Origin: Psychromonas sp030397575
GTDB lineage: Bacteria; Pseudomonadota; Gammaproteobacteria; Enterobacterales; Psychromonadaceae
DNA: 64,000 nt
Assembly: GCF_046250175.1 (NCBI RefSeq)
Contig: NZ_CP176468.1
Strand: one strand, 5' to 3'
The stretch's first letter is position 1. Each line of letters starts with the position of its first letter. Shown here one piece after another: positions 41,940 to 52,267 of the stretch. The notes under the pieces are model-generated. The model was not told where the DNA came from and searched no databases. It saw only the letters and a list, made by a program, of their open reading frames with translations. A program made the translations under genes and the position numbers.

Positions 41940-44774
41940 TTATGCAGAGGTACTTTTTTCTAAAATAGGTTTTAAGAACTGTCCAGTATAACTGCCTTTT
42001 ACTTTTACTACATCTTCTGGTGTGCCTGTGGCAATAATTTCACCACCTCCATTACCACCTTCAGGGCCTAAGTCGATGATCCAATCGGCTGTTTTAATGA
42101 CGTCTAGGTTATGTTCTATAATCACTAGGGTATTGCCTTTATCACGAAGAGTATGGATAACTTTTAGTAATTGGGCGATATCGTGGAAGTGTAATCCGGT
42201 TGTTGGCTCATCTAGGATATATAGGGTTTTACCCGTATCACGCTTGGATAACTCTTTAGCCAATTTAACGCGTTGTGCTTCACCGCCAGATAAAGTCGTC
42301 GCTGCTTGACCTAGGCGAATGTAGGATAAACCAACATCCATTAATGTCTGTAATTTTCGTGCAATAACCGGTACTGCTTCAAAGAATTTAAAGGCATCTT
42401 CTACTGTCATATCCAATGTTTCATGAATATTCTTGCCTTTGTATTTTACAGACAAGGTTTCACGATTATAGCGTTGTCCTTTACATGAATCACAAGGTAC
42501 GTAAACATCTGGTAGGAAGTGCATCTCTACTTTGATCATGCCATCACCTTGGCAGGCTTCACAACGGCCACCTTTTACATTAAAACTAAAACGGCCTGGC
42601 TTGTAACCACGAGAGCGAGATTCTGGCGTAGCGGCAAACAGCTCACGGATAGGAGTAAAAATACCCGTGTAAGTTGCTGGATTCGAGCGTGGCGTTCGAC
42701 CAATTGGACTTTGGTTGATATCCACCACTTTATCCAGTTGTGATAAACCAGTAATGCTCTTATGCGCTGCAGCTTGAATGGTTGTGGCTTTGTTCAGTTT
42801 AGTTTGTGCTAACGGAAAGAGGGTATCGTTGATCAGCGTTGATTTACCTGAACCCGATACACCTGTAATACAGGTTAATACGCCTAATGGTAAGTCTAAA
42901 TTGACTGATTTTAAGTTGTTTGCACTGGCTTCTTTTAGTTTCACCCATTTGTCGGTTAGGGGAGTGCGTTGCGCTGGCACGACAATTTCTTTACGGCCAC
43001 TTAAATAATCTGCGGTTAGTGAGTCTTTCGACTTTAATATTTTTTTGTAACTGCCTTCAGCAATAATCTCACCACCGTGAATCCCTGCACCTGGACCGAT
43101 ATCGATAATATGATCGGCTTGGCGAATAGCATCTTCGTCATGTTCTACAACGATCACTGTATTACCTAGGTCACGTAAATGCGTTAGCGTTTTTAATAAA
43201 CGTTCGTTATCGCGTTGATGTAAACCAATCGAGGGTTCATCTAGTACATACATTACCCCCATTAAACCCGCTCCAATTTGGCTAGCTAAACGAATACGCT
43301 GTGCTTCACCACCGGATAATGTTTCTGCACTACGCTCTAAACTTAAGTAATTAAGTCCAACATTCACTAAGAAACTCAGTCGCTCTAGAATCTCTTTTAA
43401 GATCTTTTCTGCTATTTTGGCTTTTTGTCCAACCAGTTTAATATTTTCGAAGAACTGCTCTGCATCGGCAATAGAAAGTGCTGATACATGAGAGAGATTT
43501 ACATCATTAATAAAGACATGACGAGATGACTCTTTTAAACGTGAACCGCCACAGCTAGAGCAAGATTGACGGTTCATATATTTGCTTAAATATTCGCGCA
43601 TCGCTGGGGATTCTGTCTCTTTATAGCGACGTGAGCGATTGGGAATAACTCCTTCAAAAGCATGTAAACGAGATACTAAGTCACCTTTATCATTACTGTA
43701 AGTAAAGGCTATTTTTTCTGCTCCAGTGCCTTGCAGCACATATTGCTGGTGTTTTTTACTTAATGATTTAAAAGGAGCGGTGAGCGAGAATCCATAATGC
43801 TCTGCAACCGCACGCAGAATCTGGTAGTAGTAGTTAGATTTGCTACTCCATCCTTCGATTGCACCATCGGCTAAACTCAGTGTTGGGTCAGTGACCACTA
43901 GTGCTTCATCAAAATATTGTTCAACCCCTAAACCATCACAAGTTTCACAGGCACCGGCTGGACTATTAAAAGAGAAGATACGCGGCTCTAATTCTGCAAT
44001 GCTGTAACCACAATGCGGACAAGAGAAATTAGCAGAGAAAAGTTGTTCAGGCTGACTATCATCCATGTGTGCCAAAATAGCTGAGCCGTTACTTAGCTCT
44101 AACGTAGTTTCAACGGACTCTGCTAAACGCTGCTTTAAGTCATCACGTACTTTAAAGCGGTCAACCACCACTTCGATAGTGTGTTTTTTATGTAACGCTA
44201 GTTTAGGTGGATCACTTAGGTCACAAACATCACCGTCAATTCGTGCACGTAAAAAACCTTGTGCAGCTAGGCTTTCAAAGGTTTTAACATGTTCTCCTTT
44301 ACGCCCTTTTACAATTGGCGCTAATAGCATCATTTTAGTGCCTTCTGGTTGCTCTAAAATAGTATCGACCATTTGGCTTACGGTTTGTGCGTGTAAGGTT
44401 ACGCCGTGTGTTGGACAACGAGGATCGCCGATGCGAGCAAAGAGTAATCGAAGGTAATCGTAAATTTCAGTGATGGTTCCTACTGTCGAACGTGGATTAT
44501 GCGAGGTAGATTTTTGTTCGATAGAGATAGCTGGAGATAAACCTTCAATATGCTCAACATCCGGTTTTTCCATTAATGATAAAAATTGGCGTGCATAGGC
44601 AGATAGAGACTCAACATAACGACGCTGACCTTCTGCATATAAAGTATCAAATGCTAATGAGGATTTTCCCGAACCTGATAGACCGGTGATCACCACCAAT
44701 TTATCACGTGGGATTGATAAGCTAATATTTTTTAAGTTATGCGTTTTTGCACCGCGAATTTCAATATTGTTCAT
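41940..44774 (-). CDS. uvrA: Excinuclease ABC subunit A
   Basis: UvrA recognises bulky DNA lesions and loads UvrB in nucleotide excision repair. Two ABC modules are visible: Walker A GLSGSGKSSLAF (residue 31 on) and GVSGSGKSTLI (residue 638 on), each with an LSGGEAQR signature. Zinc fingers are CPHCGYS with CETCDGLG, and CEACQGDG with CDSCKGQR. 944 residues is the normal length. A LexA box 72 bp before the start shows SOS control. Confidence 0.98.
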   Translation of the reverse strand: MNNIEIRGAKTHNLKNISLSIPRDKLVVITGLSGSGKSSLAFDTLYAEGQRRYVESLSAYARQFLSLMEKPDVEHIEGLSPAISIEQKSTSHNPRSTVGTITEIYDYLRLLFARIGDPRCPTHGVTLHAQTVSQMVDTILEQPEGTKMMLLAPIVKGRKGEHVKTFESLAAQGFLRARIDGDVCDLSDPPKLALHKKHTIEVVVDRFKVRDDLKQRLAESVETTLELSNGSAILAHMDDSQPEQLFSANFSCPHCGYSIAELEPRIFSFNSPAGACETCDGLGVEQYFDEALVVTDPTLSLADGAIEGWSSKSNYYYQILRAVAEHYGFSLTAPFKSLSKKHQQYVLQGTGAEKIAFTYSNDKGDLVSRLHAFEGVIPNRSRRYKETESPAMREYLSKYMNRQSCSSCGGSRLKESSRHVFINDVNLSHVSALSIADAEQFFENIKLVGQKAKIAEKILKEILERLSFLVNVGLNYLSLERSAETLSGGEAQRIRLASQIGAGLMGVMYVLDEPSIGLHQRDNERLLKTLTHLRDLGNTVIVVEHDEDAIRQADHIIDIGPGAGIHGGEIIAEGSYKKILKSKDSLTADYLSGRKEIVVPAQRTPLTDKWVKLKEASANNLKSVNLDLPLGVLTCITGVSGSGKSTLINDTLFPLAQTKLNKATTIQAAAHKSITGLSQLDKVVDINQSPIGRTPRSNPATYTGIFTPIRELFAATPESRSRGYKPGRFSFNVKGGRCEACQGDGMIKVEMHFLPDVYVPCDSCKGQRYNRETLSVKYKGKNIHETLDMTVEDAFKFFEAVPVIARKLQTLMDVGLSYIRLGQAATTLSGGEAQRVKLAKELSKRDTGKTLYILDEPTTGLHFHDIAQLLKVIHTLRDKGNTLVIIEHNLDVIKTADWIIDLGPEGGNGGGEIIATGTPEDVVKVKGSYTGQFLKPILEKSTSA

Positions 44775-44846
44775 TATTTCTCACTCATTAATACATTGAA
44801 TTGGTGTATTTGATATCTGAAAGCGTTATATAACCATTATGTTACA

Positions 44847-44862
44847 CTGTAAATTATTACAG
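44847..44862. promoter_or_regulatory. LexA (SOS) box upstream of uvrA
   Basis: CTGTAAATTATTACAG matches the gammaproteobacterial LexA consensus CTG-N10-CAG, and the palindrome extends to 8 bp on each side (CACTGTAA and TTACAGTG). It lies 72 bp before the uvrA start, as in E. coli. Confidence 0.9.
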
Positions 44863-45188
44863 TGGTAGTGTGGCGGAATGTACTTTTATCGATCTCTTTT
44901 GATTTGAGATAGGCTGCTTAACGTTTATTTTTTACACTTGATTATGATTGTCATAACAAGGCTTTGCAAACTGGATCTTTCTGTTTGCCTGATAATAAGC
45001 AATTGCATGAAAACGGTTCAAGGAAGTACACAGTTATATAACGAAGTGTTATGTAAATAGGTTTATAAAGAGGAGGTTTGCTTTAATTTAAGCTAGCCGA
45101 ACTTCAACACTGTTCTGCAAAAGCAGTGCTCTTAAACATACTGATTCACAATAATAATGAGTTACGTATTAATGATTTTAAAAGATCA
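44863..45188. other. Intergenic region, nothing clear
   Basis: No reading frame or RNA was recognised between the uvrA promoter and the stop of the next minus-strand gene. Confidence 0.4.
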
Positions 45189-45518
45189 TTAGTCCGCAAA
45201 AACGACTACTGCATTTTTACCACCGTCATTCATGCCATTATCCACATAACTGTAAGCATCATCAGGTAATAGTGTGAAGGGTTCACCTGTTTCTGAGGTA
45301 GCTTGATAGATAAATTGAAAACCTTCACGATCTTCCATTGAGATATTCTCAGCTATTTTAAATTTACCGTTTTTGAATTTTTTAAATTCAATAGGTTGCC
45401 ATTCGTTATGCTCTGATAATAGGTTAATGGTGCTTGCATTATTCGCCATCTCTTTACTGATTTCGAATGTCACTTTAACAATGGGTTTATTTTTTAAGAA
45501 TTGCTTTTTAATGCTCAT
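45189..45518 (-). CDS. Isoamylase early-set (CBM48-like) domain protein
   Basis: A 109-residue single-domain protein. VKVTFEISKEMANNASTINLLSEHNEWQPIEFKKFKNGKF and FQFIYQATSETGEP follow the E-set/AMPK glycogen-binding pattern (strand, NW-P motif, strand) seen in small stand-alone bacterial homologues. It lacks any catalytic domain, so binding of alpha-glucan is an inference. I start at ATG 45518 since AAGGAG lies five bases before it. Confidence 0.75.
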   Translation of the reverse strand: MSIKKQFLKNKPIVKVTFEISKEMANNASTINLLSEHNEWQPIEFKKFKNGKFKIAENISMEDREGFQFIYQATSETGEPFTLLPDDAYSYVDNGMNDGGKNAVVVFAD

Positions 45519-45597
45519 ATCCACTCCTTAAAACTATATCTCTTTGAGATTTAATTTACTGCAAAATTTGTACAAATTCTAGTCAATTTTGTTCTGG

Positions 45598-46272
45598 TTA
45601 AACATTTAAATTAAATTGTTGATTGATAATATCTTGAGTGAATGCCTTTTTAAGATAAAAACCACGTGGCCTGACTTTAATTAATTCACCTTCTTCACCA
45701 TACGCATCTGTCACCACTTGCCCATTGGCGGCTTTCGGACGTAGTTGCAATACTTGCCCGTCTCTTGCACTGATCTGCTCGATCTTGCCGAGTGCTATCT
45801 TCTCCATGAGCTCATTCCAGTCTTGACGCATTAACTGTTCTTGCTGTGCGGACGCTGTCCATAAAAATCCGTTTCCAACTAAACGCTCTGCTAATGGAAT
45901 TTTCCGCTCACCTTGCACCGGCAACCACAATACTTTACTGAGTTTATTGCGAATGTTGCTGTTTTCCCAAGTAAGGTGAGTGGTATTTAAAATGGGAGTG
46001 CTACATACAAAGGTGGTTTCTAGTACTTTGCCATTACTATCAATAGGGATAGTTTTTAGTTCAATGCCGAGGTGTTTGAAATCTTGCTCAGGTTTGCTGC
46101 CTGCCGACGCACCTAAATGCCACTCTATCAGTTGTCCTACCCAGCCTTTGTTTTTACGTAGGTTTTCTGGGGTAATGATCCCTGCTATGTCTGCTAATTC
46201 AGATAAAGAAAAGCCGGCTATAGCTTCGCAATAATTTAATAATTGAGATTCAGACGTCGGTGTAGGCTGCAT
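45598..46272 (-). CDS. mutH: DNA mismatch repair endonuclease MutH
   Basis: MutH nicks the unmethylated strand at hemimethylated GATC sites when activated by MutS-MutL. The catalytic D-E-K residues appear in EQDFKHLGIELKTIPID (residues about 60-76). 224 residues is the family norm. Its presence predicts Dam methylation in the host. It is next to rppH-ptsP, as in E. coli and Vibrio, but transcribed the opposite way. Confidence 0.96.
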   Translation of the reverse strand: MQPTPTSESQLLNYCEAIAGFSLSELADIAGIITPENLRKNKGWVGQLIEWHLGASAGSKPEQDFKHLGIELKTIPIDSNGKVLETTFVCSTPILNTTHLTWENSNIRNKLSKVLWLPVQGERKIPLAERLVGNGFLWTASAQQEQLMRQDWNELMEKIALGKIEQISARDGQVLQLRPKAANGQVVTDAYGEEGELIKVRPRGFYLKKAFTQDIINQQFNLNV

Positions 46273-46924
46273 AATAACTCGCTTGAAAGGTTAAAAGAGA
46301 TAAACAGATTAATTGTACGTGTTTTTTTATTGTTGGGTTATTCATAGTTTTAAAATGAACTTACACAGAGTTATGCACATTTTTAGTGGATAACTGAATA
46401 GATCATAAGATCTTTACTTTGATTCAACACATTTCGCTTTAATTTTCTAAAAATCTATTTTTTATGTTTATTTTTTGAGCAAAAAAGTGCTGTTTAATAA
46501 GGGTTGTATGTTTTTTATACGACCAAGATATTCACATTCGATTGTGAATGAAACTTACTGGATCTAATTACAGTGATACCTTTTTATTGTTTATGATTTT
46601 TATTTAACATACTGTTTTTAAATGTAATAATAGGTTTTTAAATAAATATATAAAGATCTTGCGGTTTGTTGTGTTTCTTGATTCTTTTATTTGTGTTTAA
46701 TTGTACACATAGTTATGCACAGATTTAGTGGATACATTAATATTATTCATTTTCAGTAAACGTGAGCTAGGTACTATCGTTTAACCTTTTTATAGTTTAT
46801 GAGTTTGATGGATAGGGGTTTCTGTGAAAGAATGCAATTATAATTATAATTTCATCTATTTTGTTTTGTCGTTGATTTACTTGTGTATAAATAAGAATAG
46901 ATCTTAACCTGAGAAAGTTTTTTA
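46273..46924. other. mutH-rppH intergenic region with duplicated DnaA-box-like pairs
   Basis: About 650 bp without a gene. At 46371-46393 TTATGCACA is followed by AGTGGATAA on the same strand, so the two form an imperfect inverted repeat (AGTTATGCAC against GTGGATAACT). A near copy of the unit lies at 46713-46735 (TTATGCACA, then AGTGGATAC). Both contain DnaA-box-like 9-mers. The rest is AT-rich and holds the promoters of mutH and rppH. Confidence 0.5.
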
Positions 46925-47458
46925 ATGATTGATGCTGACGGCTACCGTTCTAATGTAGGTATCATCATTTGTAATAAAAATGGTCAAGTTTTATGGGCTA
47001 AACGCTTCGGTCAACATTCATGGCAATTTCCACAAGGTGGAATAAAAGAGGGCGAAACCCCTGAAAAAGCGATGTATCGAGAGTTATATGAAGAAGTTGG
47101 CTTAAAACCTGAGCATGTCAAAGTAGTGGCGAGCAGTCGTCAGTGGCTGCGTTATAAACTTCCTAAGCGTTTAGTACGCTGGGAATCACCCGCACCTATT
47201 TGTATTGGTCAAAAACAACGCTGGTTTTTATTACAATTGATTGCAAAAGAAGAGCAAATTGGATTTGATACTTGCGGACACCCTGAATTTGATGATTGGC
47301 GATGGGTTACTTACTGGTATCCAGTGCGTCAAGTAGTATCATTTAAACGTGATGTGTATAGAAGAGCATTGACTGAGTTTGCCCATGCTGCATTTTCTCT
47401 GATGCATAGAACAGATAAAAAACGAAACAAACGACCTCGTCGAGGCTCTTACAAATAA
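46925..47458 (+). CDS. rppH: RNA pyrophosphohydrolase
   Basis: RppH removes pyrophosphate from the 5' end of mRNA and so starts RNase E-dependent decay. The Nudix box GGIKEGETPEKAMYRELYEEVGL (three blocks at about residues 38-60, G-x5-E-x7-REL-x-EE-x-G) is complete. 177 residues as in E. coli. The C-terminus is basic (KKRNKRPRRGS). It is 35 bp before ptsP and forms the common rppH-ptsP pair. Confidence 0.97.
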   Translation: MIDADGYRSNVGIIICNKNGQVLWAKRFGQHSWQFPQGGIKEGETPEKAMYRELYEEVGLKPEHVKVVASSRQWLRYKLPKRLVRWESPAPICIGQKQRWFLLQLIAKEEQIGFDTCGHPEFDDWRWVTYWYPVRQVVSFKRDVYRRALTEFAHAAFSLMHRTDKKRNKRPRRGSYK

Positions 47459-47493
47459 TAAATACCTTCTTACCTTACTAATAGGAGCGTTTT

Positions 47494-49764
47494 ATGTTCA
47501 GCCAACTTCGTCAAATTGTAGAGCAATTCGGTGAGGCCAGTACACTTTCTGATGCTATGAACTTATTAGTACAGCAAACTAAAAGTACGATGATCCTAGA
47601 TTGTTGTTCTATTTTTGTGACTAATCAAGAAACTAAAAAGCTAACGCTAATGGCCAGTGAAGGGTTAGATAGTCAAGTAGTGGGCGCAACGCATTTTAAT
47701 TTAGATGAAGGTATTGTTGGTTTGGTTTACCAAAAAGGTGAGCCAATTAATTTAGTGAACGTTTCAGAACACCCTCAGTTTAAATATCTCCCTTCCAGTA
47801 ATGAAGAGCAGTTTAATTCGTTTTTAGGTGTGCCTATTATTCATAAACGCCAAGTGTTAGGTGTTTTGGTGGCACAGCAACGTACCCCTCGTTTATATAA
47901 TGAACTTGAAGAATCTTTCTTAGTTACCTTAGCTGTGCACCTTGGCAGTGTATTAGGTGGCACCTTACTAGATTTACCTGAAGAAACTGAATCTAAAAGC
48001 CGATCCTTGCATCTACAAGGCAGTCCTGCGAGTTCTGGTATTTCTATTAATAAAGCACATGTATTACAGGCTCACCTATTGTTAACCGATGTGGGCATAG
48101 AGCAGAGTGAAGATCCTGAACACGAAATGATCTCCTTTACTAACGCTGTGCAAGCCTGTGCAGATGAATTTTCCAAGGTATCTATCACCTTAAAGGAGCA
48201 AGTATCGAAAGATGCTTTTATGCTGTTTGATGTATACGGACACCTTTTACAGGATAAAGCGTTACTGAGTGCGGTAGAAGTTCAGATTAGGCAAGAGAAG
48301 CTAACCGCTAAAAGTGCTGTTAAACGTGTTTCTGAGACTTATATAGAACAGTTTGAGAGCATGAGTGATCCTTACTTAAGAGAAAGGGCTGTTGAAATTA
48401 GAGATGTAGGCCAGCGTTTGTTATACCACCTCTCTAATCGCGATGACGAGCAGCTCGACTTTCCGGACGAAATTATTTTAGTTGCCGAAGAGGTGACCAT
48501 CTCAATGTTGGCCATGGTACCGCCTGATAAGCTGAAAGGGATTGTTTCTGTACGTGGTGGTTTAAGTTCTCATATCGCAATCCTATCGCGCACTTTAGGT
48601 ATTCCTGCGGTATTAGGTGTACCACTGCGTTTGAAGAACATTGGTCAGAAAAACATGATCATCAATGGCTATGCCGGCACCATTATTATTGAGCCTGAAG
48701 CATCATTAGTTGCTGAGTATCAAATTCTCTTAGATGAAGAGAATGAGATGAAAGCGTTAGTGGAATTGGAAGCTAATCAAGCAGCAGTGACTAAAGATGG
48801 TTGCGAAGTTGAGCTGTTATTAAACACTGGTTTGAACTCAACACCAGACGTGTTCTCTGAACATAACTTCTCTGGCATCGGTTTATATCGTAGTGAATTA
48901 CCTTTTATGCTGAGTAATGCCTTCCCGACAGAGCAGGAGCAAGTTAGCACCTATAAATCATTATTTGATCAGTACCAAAACTTGCCTGTTACCATGCGTA
49001 CCTTAGATATTGGTGGTGATAAACAATTAAGTTATTTCCCAATTAATGAAGAAAACCCCTTCTTGGGCTGGCGTGGTATTCGTTTAACCTTAGATCATCC
49101 TGAAATATTTTTGATTCAAATACGTGCCATGTTACGTGCGAGTATCGAAACCCAAAATTTACGTATCATGTTACCAATGGTTGGCTCGGTCGGTGAGGTT
49201 GAAGAATCTAAGCGCTTGATAGAGCAAGCATGGCAAGAGGTGTGTTGGGAACAAGCTTTATCACATGAGCAGTTTCCGTTGCCTGATATCGGTGTGATGA
49301 TCGAGGTGCCATCGGCTATTTTTATTATTGATCAACTTGCGCCGCTGGTGGACTTTTTGTCAATTGGAACCAATGATTTAACTCAATATTTACTGGCTGT
49401 GGATCGTAACAATAGTCGCGTAGCTGATCTATTTGATAGTTATCACCCTGCGGTATTACAAGCGATGCGGTTGATTTTAGAGCAAAGTAAAAAGAACAAC
49501 ATAGAAGTCAGTATCTGTGGTGAATTAGCAGGTGATCCAATTGGCTTGTTAATGCTGTTAGGCTTGGGATATCGGAAACTAAGTATGAATGCCTTTAATA
49601 TTAATAAGGTGAAGTATCTTCTTAATAAAATTACCATTTCAGAGCTTGAGGTTTGTACGGAAGTCGCGTTAAAAGGGCATGATGGCGCTTTTATTAAACA
49701 AACTTTTATTAACTACTTGGATGAGAAAGGGTTAGGCGGTTTTGTTCGAGCAGGTAAGAAATAG
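47494..49764 (+). CDS. ptsP: Phosphoenolpyruvate-protein phosphotransferase PtsP (EI-Ntr)
   Basis: First enzyme of the nitrogen phosphotransferase chain; takes phosphate from PEP and passes it to NPr. Residues 1 to about 165 are a GAF domain, which in E. coli binds glutamine. The rest is enzyme I: the phospho-His is in RGGLSSHIAILSRTLGIPAV (about residue 360), followed by the PEP-binding barrel with GGDKQLSYF, MLPMVGSVGE, MIEVPSA and SIGTNDLTQY, and the Cys of SICGELAGDP. 756 residues is normal. TAGGAG precedes the ATG. Confidence 0.97.
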   Translation: MFSQLRQIVEQFGEASTLSDAMNLLVQQTKSTMILDCCSIFVTNQETKKLTLMASEGLDSQVVGATHFNLDEGIVGLVYQKGEPINLVNVSEHPQFKYLPSSNEEQFNSFLGVPIIHKRQVLGVLVAQQRTPRLYNELEESFLVTLAVHLGSVLGGTLLDLPEETESKSRSLHLQGSPASSGISINKAHVLQAHLLLTDVGIEQSEDPEHEMISFTNAVQACADEFSKVSITLKEQVSKDAFMLFDVYGHLLQDKALLSAVEVQIRQEKLTAKSAVKRVSETYIEQFESMSDPYLRERAVEIRDVGQRLLYHLSNRDDEQLDFPDEIILVAEEVTISMLAMVPPDKLKGIVSVRGGLSSHIAILSRTLGIPAVLGVPLRLKNIGQKNMIINGYAGTIIIEPEASLVAEYQILLDEENEMKALVELEANQAAVTKDGCEVELLLNTGLNSTPDVFSEHNFSGIGLYRSELPFMLSNAFPTEQEQVSTYKSLFDQYQNLPVTMRTLDIGGDKQLSYFPINEENPFLGWRGIRLTLDHPEIFLIQIRAMLRASIETQNLRIMLPMVGSVGEVEESKRLIEQAWQEVCWEQALSHEQFPLPDIGVMIEVPSAIFIIDQLAPLVDFLSIGTNDLTQYLLAVDRNNSRVADLFDSYHPAVLQAMRLILEQSKKNNIEVSICGELAGDPIGLLMLLGLGYRKLSMNAFNINKVKYLLNKITISELEVCTEVALKGHDGAFIKQTFINYLDEKGLGGFVRAGKK

Positions 49765-49794
49765 TTGGTCATTTTTAATACTATTCAAAAACGA

Positions 49795-49824
49795 AAAAAC
49801 CGATCACATGATCGGTTTTTTATT
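49795..49824. terminator. Bidirectional terminator between ptsP and sstT
   Basis: AAAAAACCGATCA and TGATCGGTTTTTT form a tight hairpin with A and T runs on both sides, between two convergent genes. Confidence 0.92.
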
Positions 49825-49845
49825 GTTGTATTTTCAGAATTAGTT

Positions 49846-51078
49846 TTAGCTTTTAGCTGCTAACTCTTTTGCTTCTTCAGCACGACAAGCTGCTGTCGTG
49901 AAGATAACGTCAGTAGAGCTGTTTAAAGCTGTTTCTGCAGAGTCTTGAACAACACCAATGATAAAGCCGATAGCAACAACTTGCATCGCCACTTCATTCG
50001 GTACACCAAATAAGCTACAAGCAAGTGGGATAAGTAATAATGAACCGCCTGCGACCCCTGAAGCACCACATGCTGACACAGCTGCTACCACGCTTAATAA
50101 GATGGCAGTAAAGATATCAAATTCAATTCCTAACGTATGAACAGCAGCTAGTGTTAATACCGTAATAGTAATCGCTGCACCTGCCATGTTAATGGTCGCT
50201 CCTAACGGAATAGAAACAGAGTAAGTATCTTTATGTAGGTTTAATTTCTCACATAATGCCATATTAACTGGGATATTAGCCGCAGAACTACGTGTGAAGA
50301 AGGCTGTTACACCAGATTCACGTAGACATTGTAGAATCAGTGGATAAGGGTTTGAACCTAATTTGATGTAAACAATAATTGGGTTAACAATTAAGGCAAT
50401 GAATAACATTGAACCCACTAATACTGCTAATAGGTGAGAGTAACCAATCAGTGAATCAAAACCTGTTTCTGCAAAGGTTGTTGCTACTAAGCCAAAAATA
50501 CCAATAGGCGCGAGACGAATAACCAGTTGTACAATCTTCGAAACACCATGCGCTAGATCTTGCAGTAATTTTTTAGTCGATTCATTAGCGTGTTGTAATG
50601 CCAAGCCTAAACCAACAGCCCAAGCTAAAATACCGATAAAGTTACCTGTTAACAGTGCATTAACTGGATTATCAACGATTTTAAATAACAAGGTATTCAA
50701 AACTTCCAAAATGCCTTCAGGTGGAGTGGTGGTTACATTACTGGTGATTAGTACTAATTCAGTAGGAAAAACATAACTAAATAAAACAGCAGTAATAGAG
50801 GCTAACAAAGTGCCAATTAAATATAGGTGGATAACTGGTTTAAGATTAGTGTGGCTGCCTTTTGCTTGGTTAGCAATAGACGAAGCAACTAAGATAAACA
50901 CAAGAATTGGCGCAACGGCTTTTAACGCGCTAACGAAAAAACCACCTAGAAAAGAAACTGATGTTGCAGTGCTTGGTGAAAAGCTCGCAAGGCAAACACC
51001 TGCAATGATACCGACAACAATTTGTAATACTAAGCTACCGCTCATCATACGTTGAATAAGAGTGGGGTTTGAACTCAT
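49846..51078 (-). CDS. sstT: Sodium/serine-threonine symporter
   Basis: A 410-residue inner-membrane transporter of the dicarboxylate/amino acid:cation symporter family. The re-entrant loop serine-rich stretch AFFTRSSAANIPVNM (about residue 268), the TM7 motif GATINMAGAA (about residue 290) and the HP2 region SACGASGVAGGSLLLIPLAC agree with SstT rather than GltP. Eight or more hydrophobic segments. It stands alone and shares its terminator with ptsP. Confidence 0.93.
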   Translation of the reverse strand: MSSNPTLIQRMMSGSLVLQIVVGIIAGVCLASFSPSTATSVSFLGGFFVSALKAVAPILVFILVASSIANQAKGSHTNLKPVIHLYLIGTLLASITAVLFSYVFPTELVLITSNVTTTPPEGILEVLNTLLFKIVDNPVNALLTGNFIGILAWAVGLGLALQHANESTKKLLQDLAHGVSKIVQLVIRLAPIGIFGLVATTFAETGFDSLIGYSHLLAVLVGSMLFIALIVNPIIVYIKLGSNPYPLILQCLRESGVTAFFTRSSAANIPVNMALCEKLNLHKDTYSVSIPLGATINMAGAAITITVLTLAAVHTLGIEFDIFTAILLSVVAAVSACGASGVAGGSLLLIPLACSLFGVPNEVAMQVVAIGFIIGVVQDSAETALNSSTDVIFTTAACRAEEAKELAAKS

Positions 51079-51430
51079 TGAATATTCCTACTTTATTATT
51101 TTTATGCATTAATAAATGTACTTATCGATGCCATGATTAATCATTTAACGCTTTATTTCGGAAAACGCTGTTACTGCAAAACTACAGGGGATTGTAGTGA
51201 GTAATCTGTTATTGAAATTAATACAGATCATAATTTGGCGCAGAAAATAGCATAAATAGCGGGAAATTAATTCGGTAATTGCTATTTTTTATCATTTAGT
51301 AAAAAACAGCTGACAAGATGACTATTTATCTAGGTCTACTAGTTTTTCTTTTGAGAAAGAAAACTATGATTATTTTTCCACTGAAATTACGCTATGATAC
51401 GGCCACTAAATTTATCAATTAGAGCAAATT
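51079..51430. other. Divergent promoter region of sstT and lgt
   Basis: No gene. A TATGAT at 51393-51398 may be the -10 of lgt, with only a poor -35. I see no clear operator. Confidence 0.35.
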
Positions 51431-52267
51431 ATGTCCTCATCTCACTATGTATTACCTCAGATCGATCCGATCGCTATTAGTCTTGGGCCACTTGATATTC
51501 GTTGGTATGGATTAATGTATCTTGTTGGTTTCGCCTTTGCGTTTTGGATGGCAAACCGTGTATGTGATAAATCTAATGGCGTATGGACACGCGAACAAGC
51601 CAGTGATCTGTTATTTGCAGGTTTTATGGGCGTTATCTTAGGTGGTCGAATTGGTTATGTATTGTTTTATCAGTTCCCAACTTTTATCGACAATCCGATG
51701 TATTTATTTAGAATTTGGGAAGGCGGTATGTCATTCCATGGCGGCGTATTAGGGGTGGTTACAGCCATTATTATTTATGCTAAACGTCATCAACGTTCAA
51801 TTTTATCGGTAGGTGATTTTATCGTGCCATTATTGCCAGTTGGCTTAGGCGCAGGGCGTATTGGTAACTTCATTAATTCAGAGCTTTGGGGACGTGTAAC
51901 AGATTCTCCATTTGGCGTCGTGTTCTATAACGCAGGACCATTACCGCGTCATCCTTCGCAATTATATGAGTTTGCACTAGAAGGCGTTGCGCTGTTTATT
52001 ATCTTATTCTTATTTATTCGTAAGCCCAAACCTGCCGGTTCAGTAGCTGGTTTATTCTTATTAGGTTACGGTACTTTCCGCTTTATTATTGAATTTGCCC
52101 GTGAGCCGGATGCACAGTTAGGCCTATTAACTTTTAATATGAGCATGGGACAAATTTTATCACTGCCTATGATTATTATCGGTACTATTTTAATGGTTTA
52201 TGCATACAAAAATAATCCTGTTCCAGAAGTCAATGACAGCACTAAAAAAGCAAAGGATAAAAAATAA
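51431..52267 (+). CDS. lgt: Prolipoprotein diacylglyceryl transferase
   Basis: Lgt transfers diacylglycerol from phosphatidylglycerol to the lipobox cysteine of prolipoproteins in the inner membrane. The sequence has about seven membrane segments, the early DIRWYGLMYLVGF (about residue 23), MSFHGGVLG (about residue 100) with the essential His, and the signature GRIGNFINSELWGR (about residue 144). 278 residues. Its stop overlaps the thyA start by one base, the usual lgt-thyA pair. Confidence 0.96.
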   Translation: MSSSHYVLPQIDPIAISLGPLDIRWYGLMYLVGFAFAFWMANRVCDKSNGVWTREQASDLLFAGFMGVILGGRIGYVLFYQFPTFIDNPMYLFRIWEGGMSFHGGVLGVVTAIIIYAKRHQRSILSVGDFIVPLLPVGLGAGRIGNFINSELWGRVTDSPFGVVFYNAGPLPRHPSQLYEFALEGVALFIILFLFIRKPKPAGSVAGLFLLGYGTFRFIIEFAREPDAQLGLLTFNMSMGQILSLPMIIIGTILMVYAYKNNPVPEVNDSTKKAKDKK

